Assembly (NCBI GenBank): GCA_018136815.1
Contig: CM030931.1
Location: 3,724,821 to 3,788,820, forward strand
Length of the DNA: 64,000 nt
Direction of reading: 5' to 3'
From: Isochrysis galbana
Taxonomy: Eukaryota > Haptophyta > Isochrysidales > Isochrysidaceae
Within the stretch, counting starts at the first letter, position 1; every line of letters starts with the position of its first letter. Shown here one piece after another: positions 9,400-19,873 of the stretch. The notes beneath the pieces were generated by a model. The model was not told the DNA's origin, searched no databases, and was given only the letters and a program-made list of their open reading frames with translations. The translations under genes were made by a program, and so were the position numbers.

Positions 9400-12300
9400 G
9401 TGGCGGCGGCGGTGGTGGCGGCGGCGGCGATGCCGTCTTGGGCGGCGGCGACTTGTCCGGGGGCAAGGTGGCAGCCGGCGGCGTGGTCCTGGACGTCTGT
9501 GTGGCCCTTGCGGCCGCCACGCCGCCCTTGGCAACACCTTTGCCTGCAGCCTTCTCCTCCTTTAGCTCGCGCAGCCGCTTCTCGCGCGGATCCTCGACCT
9601 GGAGCTCCCCCTTCGCAATGGCCGCCATGCGCGCTTCTTGCTGCGCCTTGCGCGCGGCGATGGCAGCGAGCAGTTGCGAGCGGCCATCGTTGCCGTCGGC
9701 GGCGGGCGCAGCTGCCGACTTGTCACCGCCGCCGGGCATGGGTGGTGGCGGCGGCGGTGGGGCCGTCGGCGGTGGCGGGGGTGGGGGGGGCATGCCGGGC
9801 GGCGGCGGCGGCGGCGGCGCCTTAGGCGGTGGCATGGGCGACTGTGCCTTGGGCGGTGGGCGTAGCTGCGATGGGGGCCCGCCCTTGCGATACGGAAGCA
9901 TGGCGGCTGGCGGCTGGAGCAGCTCTTGTACCTGCGCCTCGTTGGGCACGTTTGCGCCAATCCGCGTCTGAACCATCTTCTTGAAGTCCTCCGCCTGCGC
10001 GGGGACGCCCGGCTTGGAGAGCGCAAGCGCAAGGCACCGCAGCTCTTGTGGCCTCAGGCCAGAGCAGCCCATGTTGCGCCAGTCGTATGGCGAGATCTTC
10101 TTCATATCCTCGGGCGTCGCAACGAGCAGCCTAAGCTCGGCCTTGCGCTTGAACCGGCGCACCTCCGAGATGTCGCCGTCGCCCGCCTGCAACGTCGGCC
10201 ATAGCCACGCGAGCGCAGCAGAGACACGCTCGTTGATGGCGGTCTGCGCGGCCCACTTAGCCATCGTCTCGCGCTCGCGCTCCTGCGCCTTGAGCCGCTC
10301 CTTAGCTTGCTCCTCCTTGCGGCGCTTTTGCGCCTCAAAGGCTTGGATGCGCACCTGCAGGCGCGGCGACCGAAGGGGGGCAGCTCAGGGCGGCTAGGCG
10401 GGCATGACGGGCGTAACGCGGCTCATGTTCCTAGTGACGCCGGCTGGGCTGACGGCGTGGCGACGCAGACGCACCGTTCTCGGCTGGTCCATGAGCTCTC
10501 CGAGCTTGATGGTCATCATCTCGGCAAAGCCGATACACGTCTCGTCGGGCTCATCAATGCCGAGCCGCTCGAGGACGGCGTCATCTGCCTCCTCGACATA
10601 GATGAGCATGAAGGACGAGTACAGCTCGCGCATGTGCTCATCGGAGAGCTGGACCAGACCTAGGTTGTACTCATCGAAGAGGTCCTGCGGGAGTTGCACT
10701 CGGCGCTTGCGAGGCGGCTGCTCGAGGTGGGCACGCGTGCGTGCAGTGGGCGAGGTTGTGAGCGCGCACCTGGTCAAACCGACCCTCGGCGCGCATCTGC
10801 AGTACCTCGCGCAGCTTGACGAGGAACTTTTGAAGCGTCTTCTCGTCCTCATCGGCGGAGAGCTCGCCTGTGGCAAGCGGTCGTCGGCGCGCGCGTGGGG
10901 CGGCTGCGCGCTCTACACGGCGAGAGCGCCATGCGCGCGGGGCGCGCGCGCGGGACCTGACGCGCTTAGGCGGCGCACCTCCCGTTTTGAGTTTGAGCTC
11001 CATGTTCTCATTACGGAGCGCCTCGAGCTGCTTGCGCATCTCCTCCAGCTCAACGCTGAGCTTGTGCGCACGCGGTGTCTCGCTGGCGGGCGAGTCGTCG
11101 CGGCGCGCGGCAGCCGTGCTGAGGGCCTTCACGGCGGGCTGCAGTGGCGGAATGACAACGTTGTCGGCCGAGGGCGCGGCTGCAGGGGCGGTCGGGCTGT
11201 GTGGCGACTGGTCGAGGGCGGAGGGCGCGTCGTCGTCGCCCACCTCCGCCTCGTCACTGGCCTTAGCCTCATCGCTCGCCTGCGCCTCTGCCGGCGCCTC
11301 GGCCTCCGCGTCGGAGATGGGCGGCCGGGGGGGCTCGCTCGCGCGCATCGAGCTGCGCGGCGTCGCAGTTCCGCGCGGCGTCGAGATGGCAATGAGTTCG
11401 GCGACCGACTCGCGTCCGACGGCAATCTGGCGACGCTTCTCGAGCGAGAGGACCGGTTTCTGATGGTAGTCTAGGTTGCGCGCCGAGAGGCCTAGGTCGA
11501 GTGGCGTGGGCCCATCGGCGTTGTCATCCCCCTCGTGCTCCCCCTCCTCGTCCTCCGACTCCTCCTCCTCCGAGTCGCCCCAGCCGTACTGGTTGCACCC
11601 TTCGACGCCCGGCTGGGCCAACTCCTTGAGCACGAGGACGGCGGCGCCATTGGGTGCGCTTTCCGTGCTCGCGGCTGGGGGCGGCCGCGCGCCACCCTCG
11701 CCCTTGCCCTCTCCCTCGGCAGCAACGGCGGCCACTGCCGGTGGCCGTGCCGGTTGCGGTGAGCTGGTGTCCGAGACGGAGCCGATGCGCCGCTCGCTAG
11801 AACGACGGAGGGAGGCGCGGCGCTCCTTCTCAACGTAGAATTCTTGGCCGAGCGCGGTGACGAGCGAATTGTGAAGCACGCGCGCCGTCGCGAGCGGCTT
11901 GAGCTCCCCCGTCTCATCGGGCGCGTTGGCCGTGGTGGGCAGGTTGAGCGCATGCGACCGGTGTGGGTGGGAGAGCGGGTCGAAGATGGGCATCGAGCGG
12001 AGCCAGCGCGCAAGCTCGGAGGCAGAAGCGGCGGCAAACTCCCACATGGAGCCGTCGGGCGTGAAGAGGGCGAAACCAAAGGGCTGCACTGGAGAGGGGC
12101 GCGGCACCGCGTGCTGCACGTCGCCGTGCGACCGGTGGCCTGGCTGTGCGTGCGCCGCCGCATCGGCCGCCGATGAGAGCGACACGAGCGGCTCGTGCCG
12201 GTAGATGCAAATCTTGCGGCAGGAGGGCTGGAAGAGGACCCATCGGCGCTTCCAGCCTCTCTTACTGTGCACTAGTACGTAGCCCGAGATGGCCGAGCCC

Positions 12301-13082
12301 ATCGCCGGCGCGAAGGCCGCCATCCACCGCTGCGCGTCCTCCGCGGCTGGCGCCTTGCACTCGAGCGTCTCGCCCTCAAAGCCCTGCACGTAAAAGACGC
12401 ACGGCGTGCGCGAGTCGAGCGAGGCGACGGCAAAGGTGAGACAGCCGTCGGCACGGCGCTCGCGCAACACCGACTCACCGACCGTTCCCACGTACCACTC
12501 GAAGAGGCACGACTCCCTGTACATCACACAGTAGCGAGGCTTGTGGCCTCCCGCCTTGCCGACTCGCCGCACGGTGAGTGCGCCGTGCTGGTCGTGCTCG
12601 GAGAGCGCCATGTTGGAGGGGCGCGGCAGCGGAACGGGCGCGCCGGCGCCCTTGCGCAGTGACAGCGCGCGCGAGAAGAGGCTCTCCGTTCGCTCCATCT
12701 CGCTCTCCGCGGAGCGCTGGCTGCTCTCCTCGAGCCCCGAGCCCTGCCTCGCTGCTCCCGCTGCGGCTCCCCCCACCTTACTCCCTCCGCCCCTGCGAGC
12801 GCGCCCCCACGAGAGCGTCCTCTTGATCGAGTCTGAGACGGAGGGCGGTGGGAGGCTCTCCGCGCCCCCCGCCGTTGGCCTGGAGGCCCGGAGAGCCCCA
12901 GAAGCTCTGTGGGAGCTCTTTCTCGACCATGAGAAGGTCCTTCCCATGGGCTTCTGGGGCTTGTGAGTGGAGGAGGAGAGCGGCGAGGGCGAGGGAGCAT
13001 CGGGGGAAGGGAGTGGGGGCGCCGCGTTGCCCTCAGATGGGAGCGAGGAGATGGGGAGATGAGAGACGGGAGGGGTCGTCAT
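9098..13082 (-). CDS. Tandem PH-domain protein with polyproline and two WH2 actin-binding repeats
   Basis: CDS complement(join(9098..10354, 10475..10717, 10770..13082)), 1270 residues. Both introns (52 and 120 bp; donors GTGCGC and GTGCGT, acceptors CAG) are phase 0, and the last exon has no usable ATG of its own, so it belongs to this gene. Ser/Arg-rich N terminus to ~160; PH1 about 165-262 (ends DAQRWMAAF); PH2 about 266-367 (GWKRRWVLF, ELARWLRSM); acidic disordered middle; coiled coil near 690 (ELEEMRKQLEALRNEN). Exon 2 encodes a helical segment. Exon 3 has a charged helix, long proline runs and two near-identical WH2 units (DGRSQLLAAIAARK, starting about 1075 and 1209), each followed by VEDPREKRLREL. 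PH domains bind phosphoinositides and WH2 motifs bind G-actin, so the likely role is membrane-linked actin assembly (inference). No Arp2/3-binding acidic tail is seen. Confidence 0.8.
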
Positions 13083-14564
13083 AGGGGGAAGGGGGGGGGG
13101 GGGGGGCGCTCTCTCTCTCTCCCTCGCTCTCCCTCGCTCCCTCCCTCTCTCTCTCTCTCTCTCTCTCCGGCCTTTTCCTTACCATATATATCCTTCCTTT
13201 TCATCTGGAAGTCTTGGACGCTCGAGAGGAAAGGGAGGGGGCGAAGAGAGAGAGAAACAAGAGCTCTCTCTCTCTCTCTCTCTCCCTCTCTCTCTCTCTC
13301 CCATGCTCTCTCTCTCTCCCTCTTCCTCTCTCTCTCTCTTCTCCTGTTTTTCTCTCTCCCCCTCGGCGCGCTCCGTGCTGTGCTGCCACCCCTCTGCCCC
13401 TCGCTCTCTCTCTCTCTCTCCCCTGGGCTCTCTCTTCCTCTCTCTCTCTCTTCCCCTCTCTCTCTCTTCCCCCCCCCCCTCTCTCTCTCCTCCTGTTTTC
13501 TCCCTCTCTCTCCCTCTCCCCCCCCCTCCCCCCCACACCTCTCCTCTCTCTCTCTCTCTCCCGCCTCCTCTACGACTTCCTCCCTCGCTTTCTCTCTTCT
13601 CCCTCTGTATTTCACTACTCCCCGACTGAGTTCTCACGGCACCACGGAGAGAGAAGGGGGCGAGAACAACCTCATCAAAACCTCGAGGAGAGTGAGAAAA
13701 GGATGAGCAGGATGATGGCCGCCTCGCCTTCTCCCCGACGGCCTCCGAGGGGGTGCAGAACGTAATCTTTCCCCCGTGCGAACGTAGTAAAGAGACCTGA
13801 GTGCGGTTCCCCCGTCCGCTCTCTGCTCTCTCCGCCCCCGGACGAGGAGCGCTGGAAGAGAGAGAGAGAGTTTACTCCCCCTCCCCCCTCCCCCCCCTTC
13901 CCTCCTTTCCTTCTCTTCTTCTCTCTCTTTCTCCTCTCTCTCCCCTCCCCCTCTGCCCTCCCTCCCTCTTCCCCGTGTCCACTCGACACGCCGTCCACCA
14001 TACCGAACTACGTTAGTCTTCACGAGGAATCCTTCACCCTACCGCACCCCGTCCGCCCTGCTTGAGGCCCCGCGGCGGCGCGGTACAGCGGCCGCCCCCA
14101 CCGCTCCCGTTCCCAGTTTCTTCCCTCTACAGTCCCCCTCTCTTCTTGAAGTGGGCTCCCCACACACCCTCTCTCATTCAACTCCCTCTCTCCCCCCCCC
14201 CCCCCCCCATGTTCTCTCCTCCTCCTCCTCGTCCGTCGCCCCGCTCTCTAATGGGTCCGACGGTTTACAACTCTCTTCTTCGTGGGTGGTCCTTCTGCTC
14301 GTGGACCCGAGAGAGAGGGGGGGGAGAGCAGAGAGAGGGAGAGGGAGAGAAGAGAGCGACGGAGAGAGAGACAGGAAGAGAGAGAGAGAAGACAAGGGAG
14401 AGAGAGAGAGAAGGGAAGGGAGGGAGAGAGAGAGAAGAGAAGGGAGAGAGAGAGGAGAGAGAAGAGAAGGGAGAGAGAGAGAGAGGAGAAGGGAGAGAGA
14501 GAGAGAAGAGAAGGGAAGGACAGAGGGAGAGAAGAGAAAGGGAGGGAGAGAGAGAAGAGAAGGG

Positions 14565-14612
<48 letters not shown>

Positions 14613-14680
14613 CCCCTCCCCCCTCCCAACGTAAGCGAGCGCAGCGGCAACACAGAGTTTAGCCAACTCTCTCTCTCTCC
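13083..14680. repeat. Homopurine/homopyrimidine low-complexity block
   Basis: G-run (13086-13106), CT-rich stretches (13108-13560 and about 13870-14220), then GA-rich DNA (14310-14610). The open frames here read as poly(Ser-Leu) or poly(Arg-Glu) and are artefacts. The left edge touches the start codon of the PH-WH2 gene at 13082. Confidence 0.9.
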
Positions 14681-15647
14681 CCACAGAGCGCCATGTTCCC
14701 GTTGGCTCCGCGCCATCGCCCGTCGGAGGCCTCTCTCTCTCTCTGCTTCTTCCTCTTAAACGGCTCCCACTCTTCTGTTTCCGTTGGGACGTCGGCTGGG
14801 GGGCGAGGCGCCGTCGCCCCCCCCCCCCCCCTTTCCCCCGCGCCGCGGGCAGCGGGACCTCTCTCCCCTTCCTCTCCGTGTTCTAAATCAGGACTTCCGC
14901 ACCGACCCCCACGAAATCCGGACCGCAGGTCCCCGGGCGGGCGCCGACGGAAGCGTTAGACTCCACAACCCTCTTACTTAAAAAAGCCATGACCACAACA
15001 AGACTCCACCAACAACAAAACTTCTCCACGAAAACAAATCCCGCCCGCGGGGCGGCGCCTCCGACGATGCCCCCCCTCCTCGCCGTCCAGAGCGCTTCGC
15101 TCTCGCGGCGCCGCAGCCGCAGCTCCGACATCTCACATCTCACATCTCGGCCCTAGCGCCCTAGCCAAAACGCAGTGTGACAGCGTGCCCACGCGCGCAT
15201 GTCTGCCGTACCGCGTACCGCGCCGTCAGCCTGCTGCGCCGCGCGGCCGGACCCCTGCCCCCCCGCGTGTCTAGTCTGTAGGCGCACCCGCGGGCCGCGG
15301 GCGCGACCGCGACCGCAAATTTCTTTACGTGTAGAGCGTGAGCGTGAGCGTGAGCGCGCGTGACGGTGACGGAGGGGGGGAGTGGGGGGGAGAGGAGGGG
15401 GCGTATTGCACCATTTCTTGGCGAAAATTTGCAGGTGGCCCCCTCTGGAGGGTTTATTTTGGGCATCGCGCCACGGTCAAAAAATGCAGCCCAACCCTCA
15501 CTGGTAGTACTGAAAAAGCCACTGTCCACTGTTTGACCGCCCTAGGGTTCTTTTTCTGTCGCAACAAGTTCTAATACTAAGTGCACCCTTTCTCTAGAAG
15601 TAGGGTACCCTAGAATTGCCTCGCCCCTTCCGCCCTCCCCCGCCCCA
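14681..15647. other. Intergenic region upstream of the PP2C gene
   Basis: No supported gene. GC-rich DNA with a C-run at 14817-14830 and a short (GTGAGC)-like repeat at 15337-15355. The PP2C promoter should lie at the right end; I cannot identify a core element. Confidence 0.5.
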
Positions 15648-17095
15648 ATGCCCAGCGCCAAGCGGCCGAGGCCTTCTGAGCCACCATATCGCTCTGGAAG
15701 CCCTGCACGAGCTCAACGCAGGTCTGCACGCCCTGCAACCTCTCGAAGCTCCGTCTTCTCCAGCCTAGGAAGGAAGCGCTCGATGGAGGACGTGGCTCTC
15801 ACGATAGACTCTCTCGAGGACTTCCCCGACGACTGCTCAGCGGGGGAAGGCAGAATGGGCTTATCTGGGCGTCCTCCATCACGCGAATCCGATGCAGAGC
15901 ACGTCACACACTTCCACACACCAATCGGAGCGCGATCGCTTGATCTCAGAGGCGGCGACCGCTGCAAGCACGAGGAGGCCGTGAAGACGGAGGCTCTCCT
16001 GGATGGCTGCTCGGCGGAAGACGGAGCTCGAGCGGAGAGTCGTTCTCTCGTCGGCGTCCGCTCCTCAGCCCCGCTGGGCGTGGGCCCCACCTCGCTCTAC
16101 GCCGTGTTCGACGGGCACGGCGGCGCCGAGTGTGCACGCTGGGTGAGTGAGCATCTTCCGGCGCTGCTTCTCGAGGAGTTGGCCACGCGCGAGGACCCGA
16201 ACGGTGGTGCTGGCGTGGTGAAGGAGGCGATGCGGCGCGCGTTTGGCCGGTGCGACACGCAGCTGCTGGCGCAGTGCGAGCTAGCCGGCTGGCGCGACGG
16301 ATGTTGCGCCATCGCCGCGCTGGTGGACCGGCGTGCCTCTCCGGAGCGCGTATATGTGGCCAACCTGGGGGACTCGCGCGCCTTCGTGTGCGTCGTCGCG
16401 CCGGATGCGCCGCCACGCGCGGTACCGCTCAGCCGCGGCGATCACAGCCCGCTTGCGCCGGTGGAGCGCAAGCGCATCGAGGCGTCCGGAGGGACTGTCG
16501 AGGAGGGGCGCGTGTGCGGCGTGCTCGAGGTGAGTCGCTCATTCGGCGACGCGCGGCTCAAGAAGCGCGGCGTAATCGCCACGCCCGATGTAGTCTCGTT
16601 TGTGCTCGCAACAGAGCAGAAGTTTGTGCTGCTCGCGTGCGACGGCCTCTGGCGAGTCTTTACAGGCACGCCGCGCCCCAGCCCCACGACGCCCGGGTGC
16701 GCGGCGCCGCTGGGCATGCAAGCTTGCCTAGGCGAACGCGCTCACCGCTCAGCAACCTGCGCGGTGGCGGTGGCGGCGCTCGTGACACTCGCCTTGGCCA
16801 TTGGCGTGGATCCGCAGGCGAGGAAGCGGTCGCATGGGTTTACGAGCGCCTGTGTGCCTTAGATAAGCGCCGGGCCGAGATTGACGAGATTTTTCTCGAC
16901 GCGATGGCGACGGCGGCAATGACGCGAGAGGCCCTCGCCAACCTGCACAAGGAGCGAGAGGCGGCAACTGAGGAGGGGGTCTTGCGCGAGCTCGTCAGGG
17001 TGGCCGTGCACGAGCGCAATGCGAAGGACAACGTGACTGTGGTGCTGGTGCGGCTTGGCATGGGGGGAAGTGCAGTCGACCACCGCGCCGAGTGA
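15648..17095 (+). CDS. PP2C-family protein serine/threonine phosphatase
   Basis: CDS join(15648..16665, 16818..17095), 431 residues. The intron starts GCACGC and ends CCGCAG, a GC-AG intron; splicing gives GLWRVFTGEEAVAWVYE and restores the conserved PP2C reading, whereas read-through destroys it. PPM motifs: RSMED (44-48), YAVFDGHGG with the metal-binding Asp at 155, YVANLGDSRAFV, LSRGDHSP, GVLEVSRSFGD, LLACDGLW and the C-terminal KDNVTVVLVRL. About 100 extra residues, rich in charged and Ser/Asp positions, separate RSMED from DGHGG; this insert is not typical. The family uses two Mn/Mg ions to dephosphorylate Ser/Thr in signalling proteins. The basic N terminus (AKRPRP) could be a nuclear signal, which is inference. 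All key catalytic aspartates appear present. Confidence 0.9.
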
Positions 17096-17420
17096 GCCGG
17101 TTCACTGAAGGGCCAAGAGTGCGAGCTCTTCCGGCGCCCGTACTCGTCGGACAACAATTGTGTGCCATTGAGCGTTACGCACACCACGAACCTTCATCCC
17201 TCAATCCTGTGCGCACAGCACGTATGCGTGCGCTGTGGAGGAGTCGTTGGCTATGGTGTGATGGCGGGAAGGAAGCTGCCGCTGAACATATGAGACGTGG
17301 CGAATTCATGTTCAGTTGTGGGCAACGCCGGCTCTACTTTGCATACACAGGCGCGGTGTTTAACGTTCGATTTTAGGCTTGATTGACGTTCGGGGAGCGT
17401 TCAGTTCGGACATAAAACAT

Positions 17421-17645
17421 CTGAAGATTCTGGGCTAACCACTACCACTTTCTAGGTATTGGCTACCTGTCCACCGACATCGCCCTTACTTCCCTTCCTG
17501 TACTCTTACTCCCTTTCCCTTTCCCTTCCACCTTCCTCCTGCGTTCATCTTTTTCATCGGTTCTCCGGGGTGCGGCCCAGGTGCACTACCATGGGTCCGG
17601 TTCAGAGCGTAGGTGCCGGGCAAGCCTTTTGAGCTGGTTCGATTT
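17421..17645 (+). repeat. Dispersed repeat starting GAAGATTCTGGGCTA (copy 1)
   Basis: The segment resembles 31168-31385 in order and spacing: GAAGATTCTG(A/G)GCTA, a CT-rich stretch, then a block like GGTGC(G/A)CTACCA(A/T)GGG and GGCAAGCCTTTT / GGCAGGCTTTTC. It lies directly upstream of element E. Function unknown; it may be part of a larger old element. Confidence 0.4.
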
Positions 17646-17655
17646 CTTGGTTGTT

Positions 17656-17671
17656 TAGTATGTTCGTTCCT
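17656..17671 (+). repeat. Target-site duplication left of element E
   Basis: TAGTATGTTCGTTCCT occurs exactly again at 18809-18824. Confidence 0.8.
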
Positions 17672-18808
17672 CAAAACTATTGTTATAGTTTGACCTATGG
17701 AGCGTGCCGCGACCGCTCCCGAGCCCCAGGCGACCCTCGTCACCGCGCCCCACCTGGGACGCCCCATGCCGCCCGAGGCGGCTCGTCAGAAAGCCCTCTC
17801 AGAGCCCATTCAACCCATCCAAACCACACCCGCGCAGGCGCGCGGGGTGGCGAGCACTGGCACCGAAAAGGTTGCCACCATGGCTCTGCGTAGCATGCAG
17901 GGGGTCTTTGAGACCCCCTCCAACAGTGGGGAAACCCTCCCACCCCAAGAGCACCTCATGTGGGAGGGCAGCTCTGCTGCCCTCCCCATGGTGGAAACCT
18001 CTACCATCAGTGCACCCACCATGGGAGGGCACTTCACAACCATCAATCTTCCCTGGAGAGCACCCCATGCCTCTGTTTCCCAACTTGTTGACACACTTGT
18101 TTCCTTCACCCCACTCTTGTGGGCCACAAGTACCTACAGCTCAGTGCCCTGCCTTGGGCACTCTTTCAACACTAGACTCCCTCTCCCACTCCCCCTTCAC
18201 ACCACAACCAACCCAAACATCACGAACCCCCTCACCCTCTGTTTCAAGCACCAAAAATTTCAACTCAAGACCCATGTTGATACACTTATCGTTTTCACCC
18301 CACTCTTGTGGGCCACAACTACCTACAACTCAATGCCCTTTGGGCCCTCTTCCAATACTTGAATCCCTCTCCCACTCCCTCTTCCAACTACAACCAACTC
18401 AAGAAGCACAAACCCCCTCGTTCTCTGTTTCAAGCACCAATAATTTCGACTCAAGACAAGAGGGAGGACATGTCTTGAGGCGGCGTCGCTGCCCATGCCT
18501 AGCGCAAGGGTATAGCGCCCCCACTCAGACATCTCCTTCCCCACAGCTCCTCTCTGAGGAGTTGCTCCTCTCCCTCCCATTAGGCCCCCTTGCCTGCGAG
18601 ACCAGAACAGGATCCTGGCGTAGGGGGCTGTCTGAGTGTGGAGGGAGGGGCGCTCTGGCTAGCGCAGGTAGAAAGCTAGTGAAGAGCTGGGTGGCATAAG
18701 GGGGGAAGGGTGCTTGCGCTTGCCGCGGCAGGGTGTCCTGTCTTGAGTGAGCGCTAGTCCCGTTCCTTTGCCGCGCCGCGACCCATAAAAATTTGTTAAA
18801 AATTAAAT
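17672..18808 (+). mobile_element. Element E: hairpin/ATGGAGCG family retroposon-like copy
   Basis: 1137 bp bounded by an exact 16-bp direct repeat. The left end CAAAACTATTGTTATAGTTT has the same AAACTAT-TGTT-ATAGTTT hairpin as element A, followed six bases later by an ATGGAGCG start codon. The right end is A/T-rich (ATAAAAATTTGTTAAAAATT). It contains an imperfect tandem repeat with a period of about 189 bp (18087-18275 and 18276-18460). The long, exact direct repeat and A-rich 3' end suggest target-primed reverse transcription, so mobilisation in trans by a LINE-like enzyme is plausible. No polymerase is encoded here. Confidence 0.65.
17697..18362 (+). CDS. MERA-type ORF of element E
   Basis: 221 residues, starting MERAATAPEPQ. 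It parallels the element A product: a Pro-rich N terminus, then a shared pattern GSSAALPMVETSTISAPTMG against GSSAATPMAVTPTTCAPLGG. The second half is low in complexity and derives from the 189-bp tandem repeat, so it may not be functional. No enzymatic motif is visible. Confidence 0.4.
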   Translation: MERAATAPEPQATLVTAPHLGRPMPPEAARQKALSEPIQPIQTTPAQARGVASTGTEKVATMALRSMQGVFETPSNSGETLPPQEHLMWEGSSAALPMVETSTISAPTMGGHFTTINLPWRAPHASVSQLVDTLVSFTPLLWATSTYSSVPCLGHSFNTRLPLPLPLHTTTNPNITNPLTLCFKHQKFQLKTHVDTLIVFTPLLWATTTYNSMPFGPSSNT

Positions 18809-18824
18809 TAGTATGTTCGTTCCT

Positions 18825-19110
18825 TGTAGTTGGTAGTTTTACTCTGTTCTCGTTTAGCAAAGTCTTCGGTTGTCGGTTGCTTGCCCATGGCCGCTTTGGC
18901 TGTCCTGGCTGAGTCGGTCAAAGTCAAATTTGCGACGGCGAGAAGGGTTTTACAAAGTAGCCGGTGTATCTTTCCATGATTCTATTTAATACTGATTCTT
19001 CAGAAAAAGTGATACCGTCGGCCCACGCACACACGCACACACGACTGCGGCCGGTAGCCGGTAGGCCGACGACCCAGCGACTAGCGACTCTGTCCGGGAG
19101 ACGGCCTTAT
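18825..19110. other. Short intergenic segment right of element E
   Basis: Nothing recognised beyond CA-rich sequence at 19022-19042. Confidence 0.4.
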
Positions 19111-19440
19111 GCGCACAATTACGTAAACGTGCAATATAAGAGATGTTTCGTTACGCAGCACGTGTGATGGCTTGCAATCACAATGTGCACGCCGCGCATG
19201 GGCACGGCGCGATGTGCATCGCCCCCCCCGCGGAGACGCCGTGCGTGCGCATGTCGACTTTTTCCCTCTGCGTGCCGCCTAAGGCGCACAATTACGTAAA
19301 CGTGCAATATAAGAGATGTTTCGTTACGCAGCACGTGTGATGGTTGCAATCACAATATGCACACCGCGCATGGGCACGGCGCGATGTGCATCGGCCCCCC
19401 CCCGCGGGGGCGCCGTGCGTGCGCATAGCAACTTCCAGGA
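19111..19440 (+). repeat. 173-bp repeat, two tandem copies
   Basis: GCGCACAATTACGTAAACGT begins at 19111 and again at 19284. Each copy continues through a strongly conserved GCATGGGCACGGCGCGATGT block and a C-run/G-run hairpin candidate. A third, more diverged copy lies at 41710-41886. No ORF is conserved. Confidence 0.85.
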
Positions 19441-19873
19441 AGGTGCACGCCGTGCGTTCACTCTTTCCGCGGGGGAACTCTGGGCGCGGAGGGCGGGCGG
19501 GAACCCTGGGGGCACCCCCTGTGACCGGAGAATTGTTACAGTATATGGCGATAACACTAACGTAAACAGGTGGGCTGTCTCGCATATCTCTCCCCCGCCC
19601 CCCCCCCCCCCTTCCCCCTCCCTTCGCCTCTCACCGACCTACCAGAGAGAGAAGGCCCCTACTGCCTGCCTCCCTCCTCCCTCCTCGCTCACCCTCCAGC
19701 TCTCTCCTCGCCCTCGTCTTCCTCACGATGGCTTCTCTCCGCTGGCTCAGGCTCCGCGCACGGGCTCAAGTGCTCCTTCATTCGCTTCGTTCCGCTCTCC
19801 TCCTCATGGCGAAGTCGAAGGGCGCTTGGCGCCCCAGCCTTCAAGTTCTGCGAACACATGGAGGAGGGCATGA
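19441..19873. other. Intergenic region with CT/C-rich tract
   Basis: A pyrimidine tract (about 19585-19700) precedes the gene at 19874. No supported coding sequence. Confidence 0.5.
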
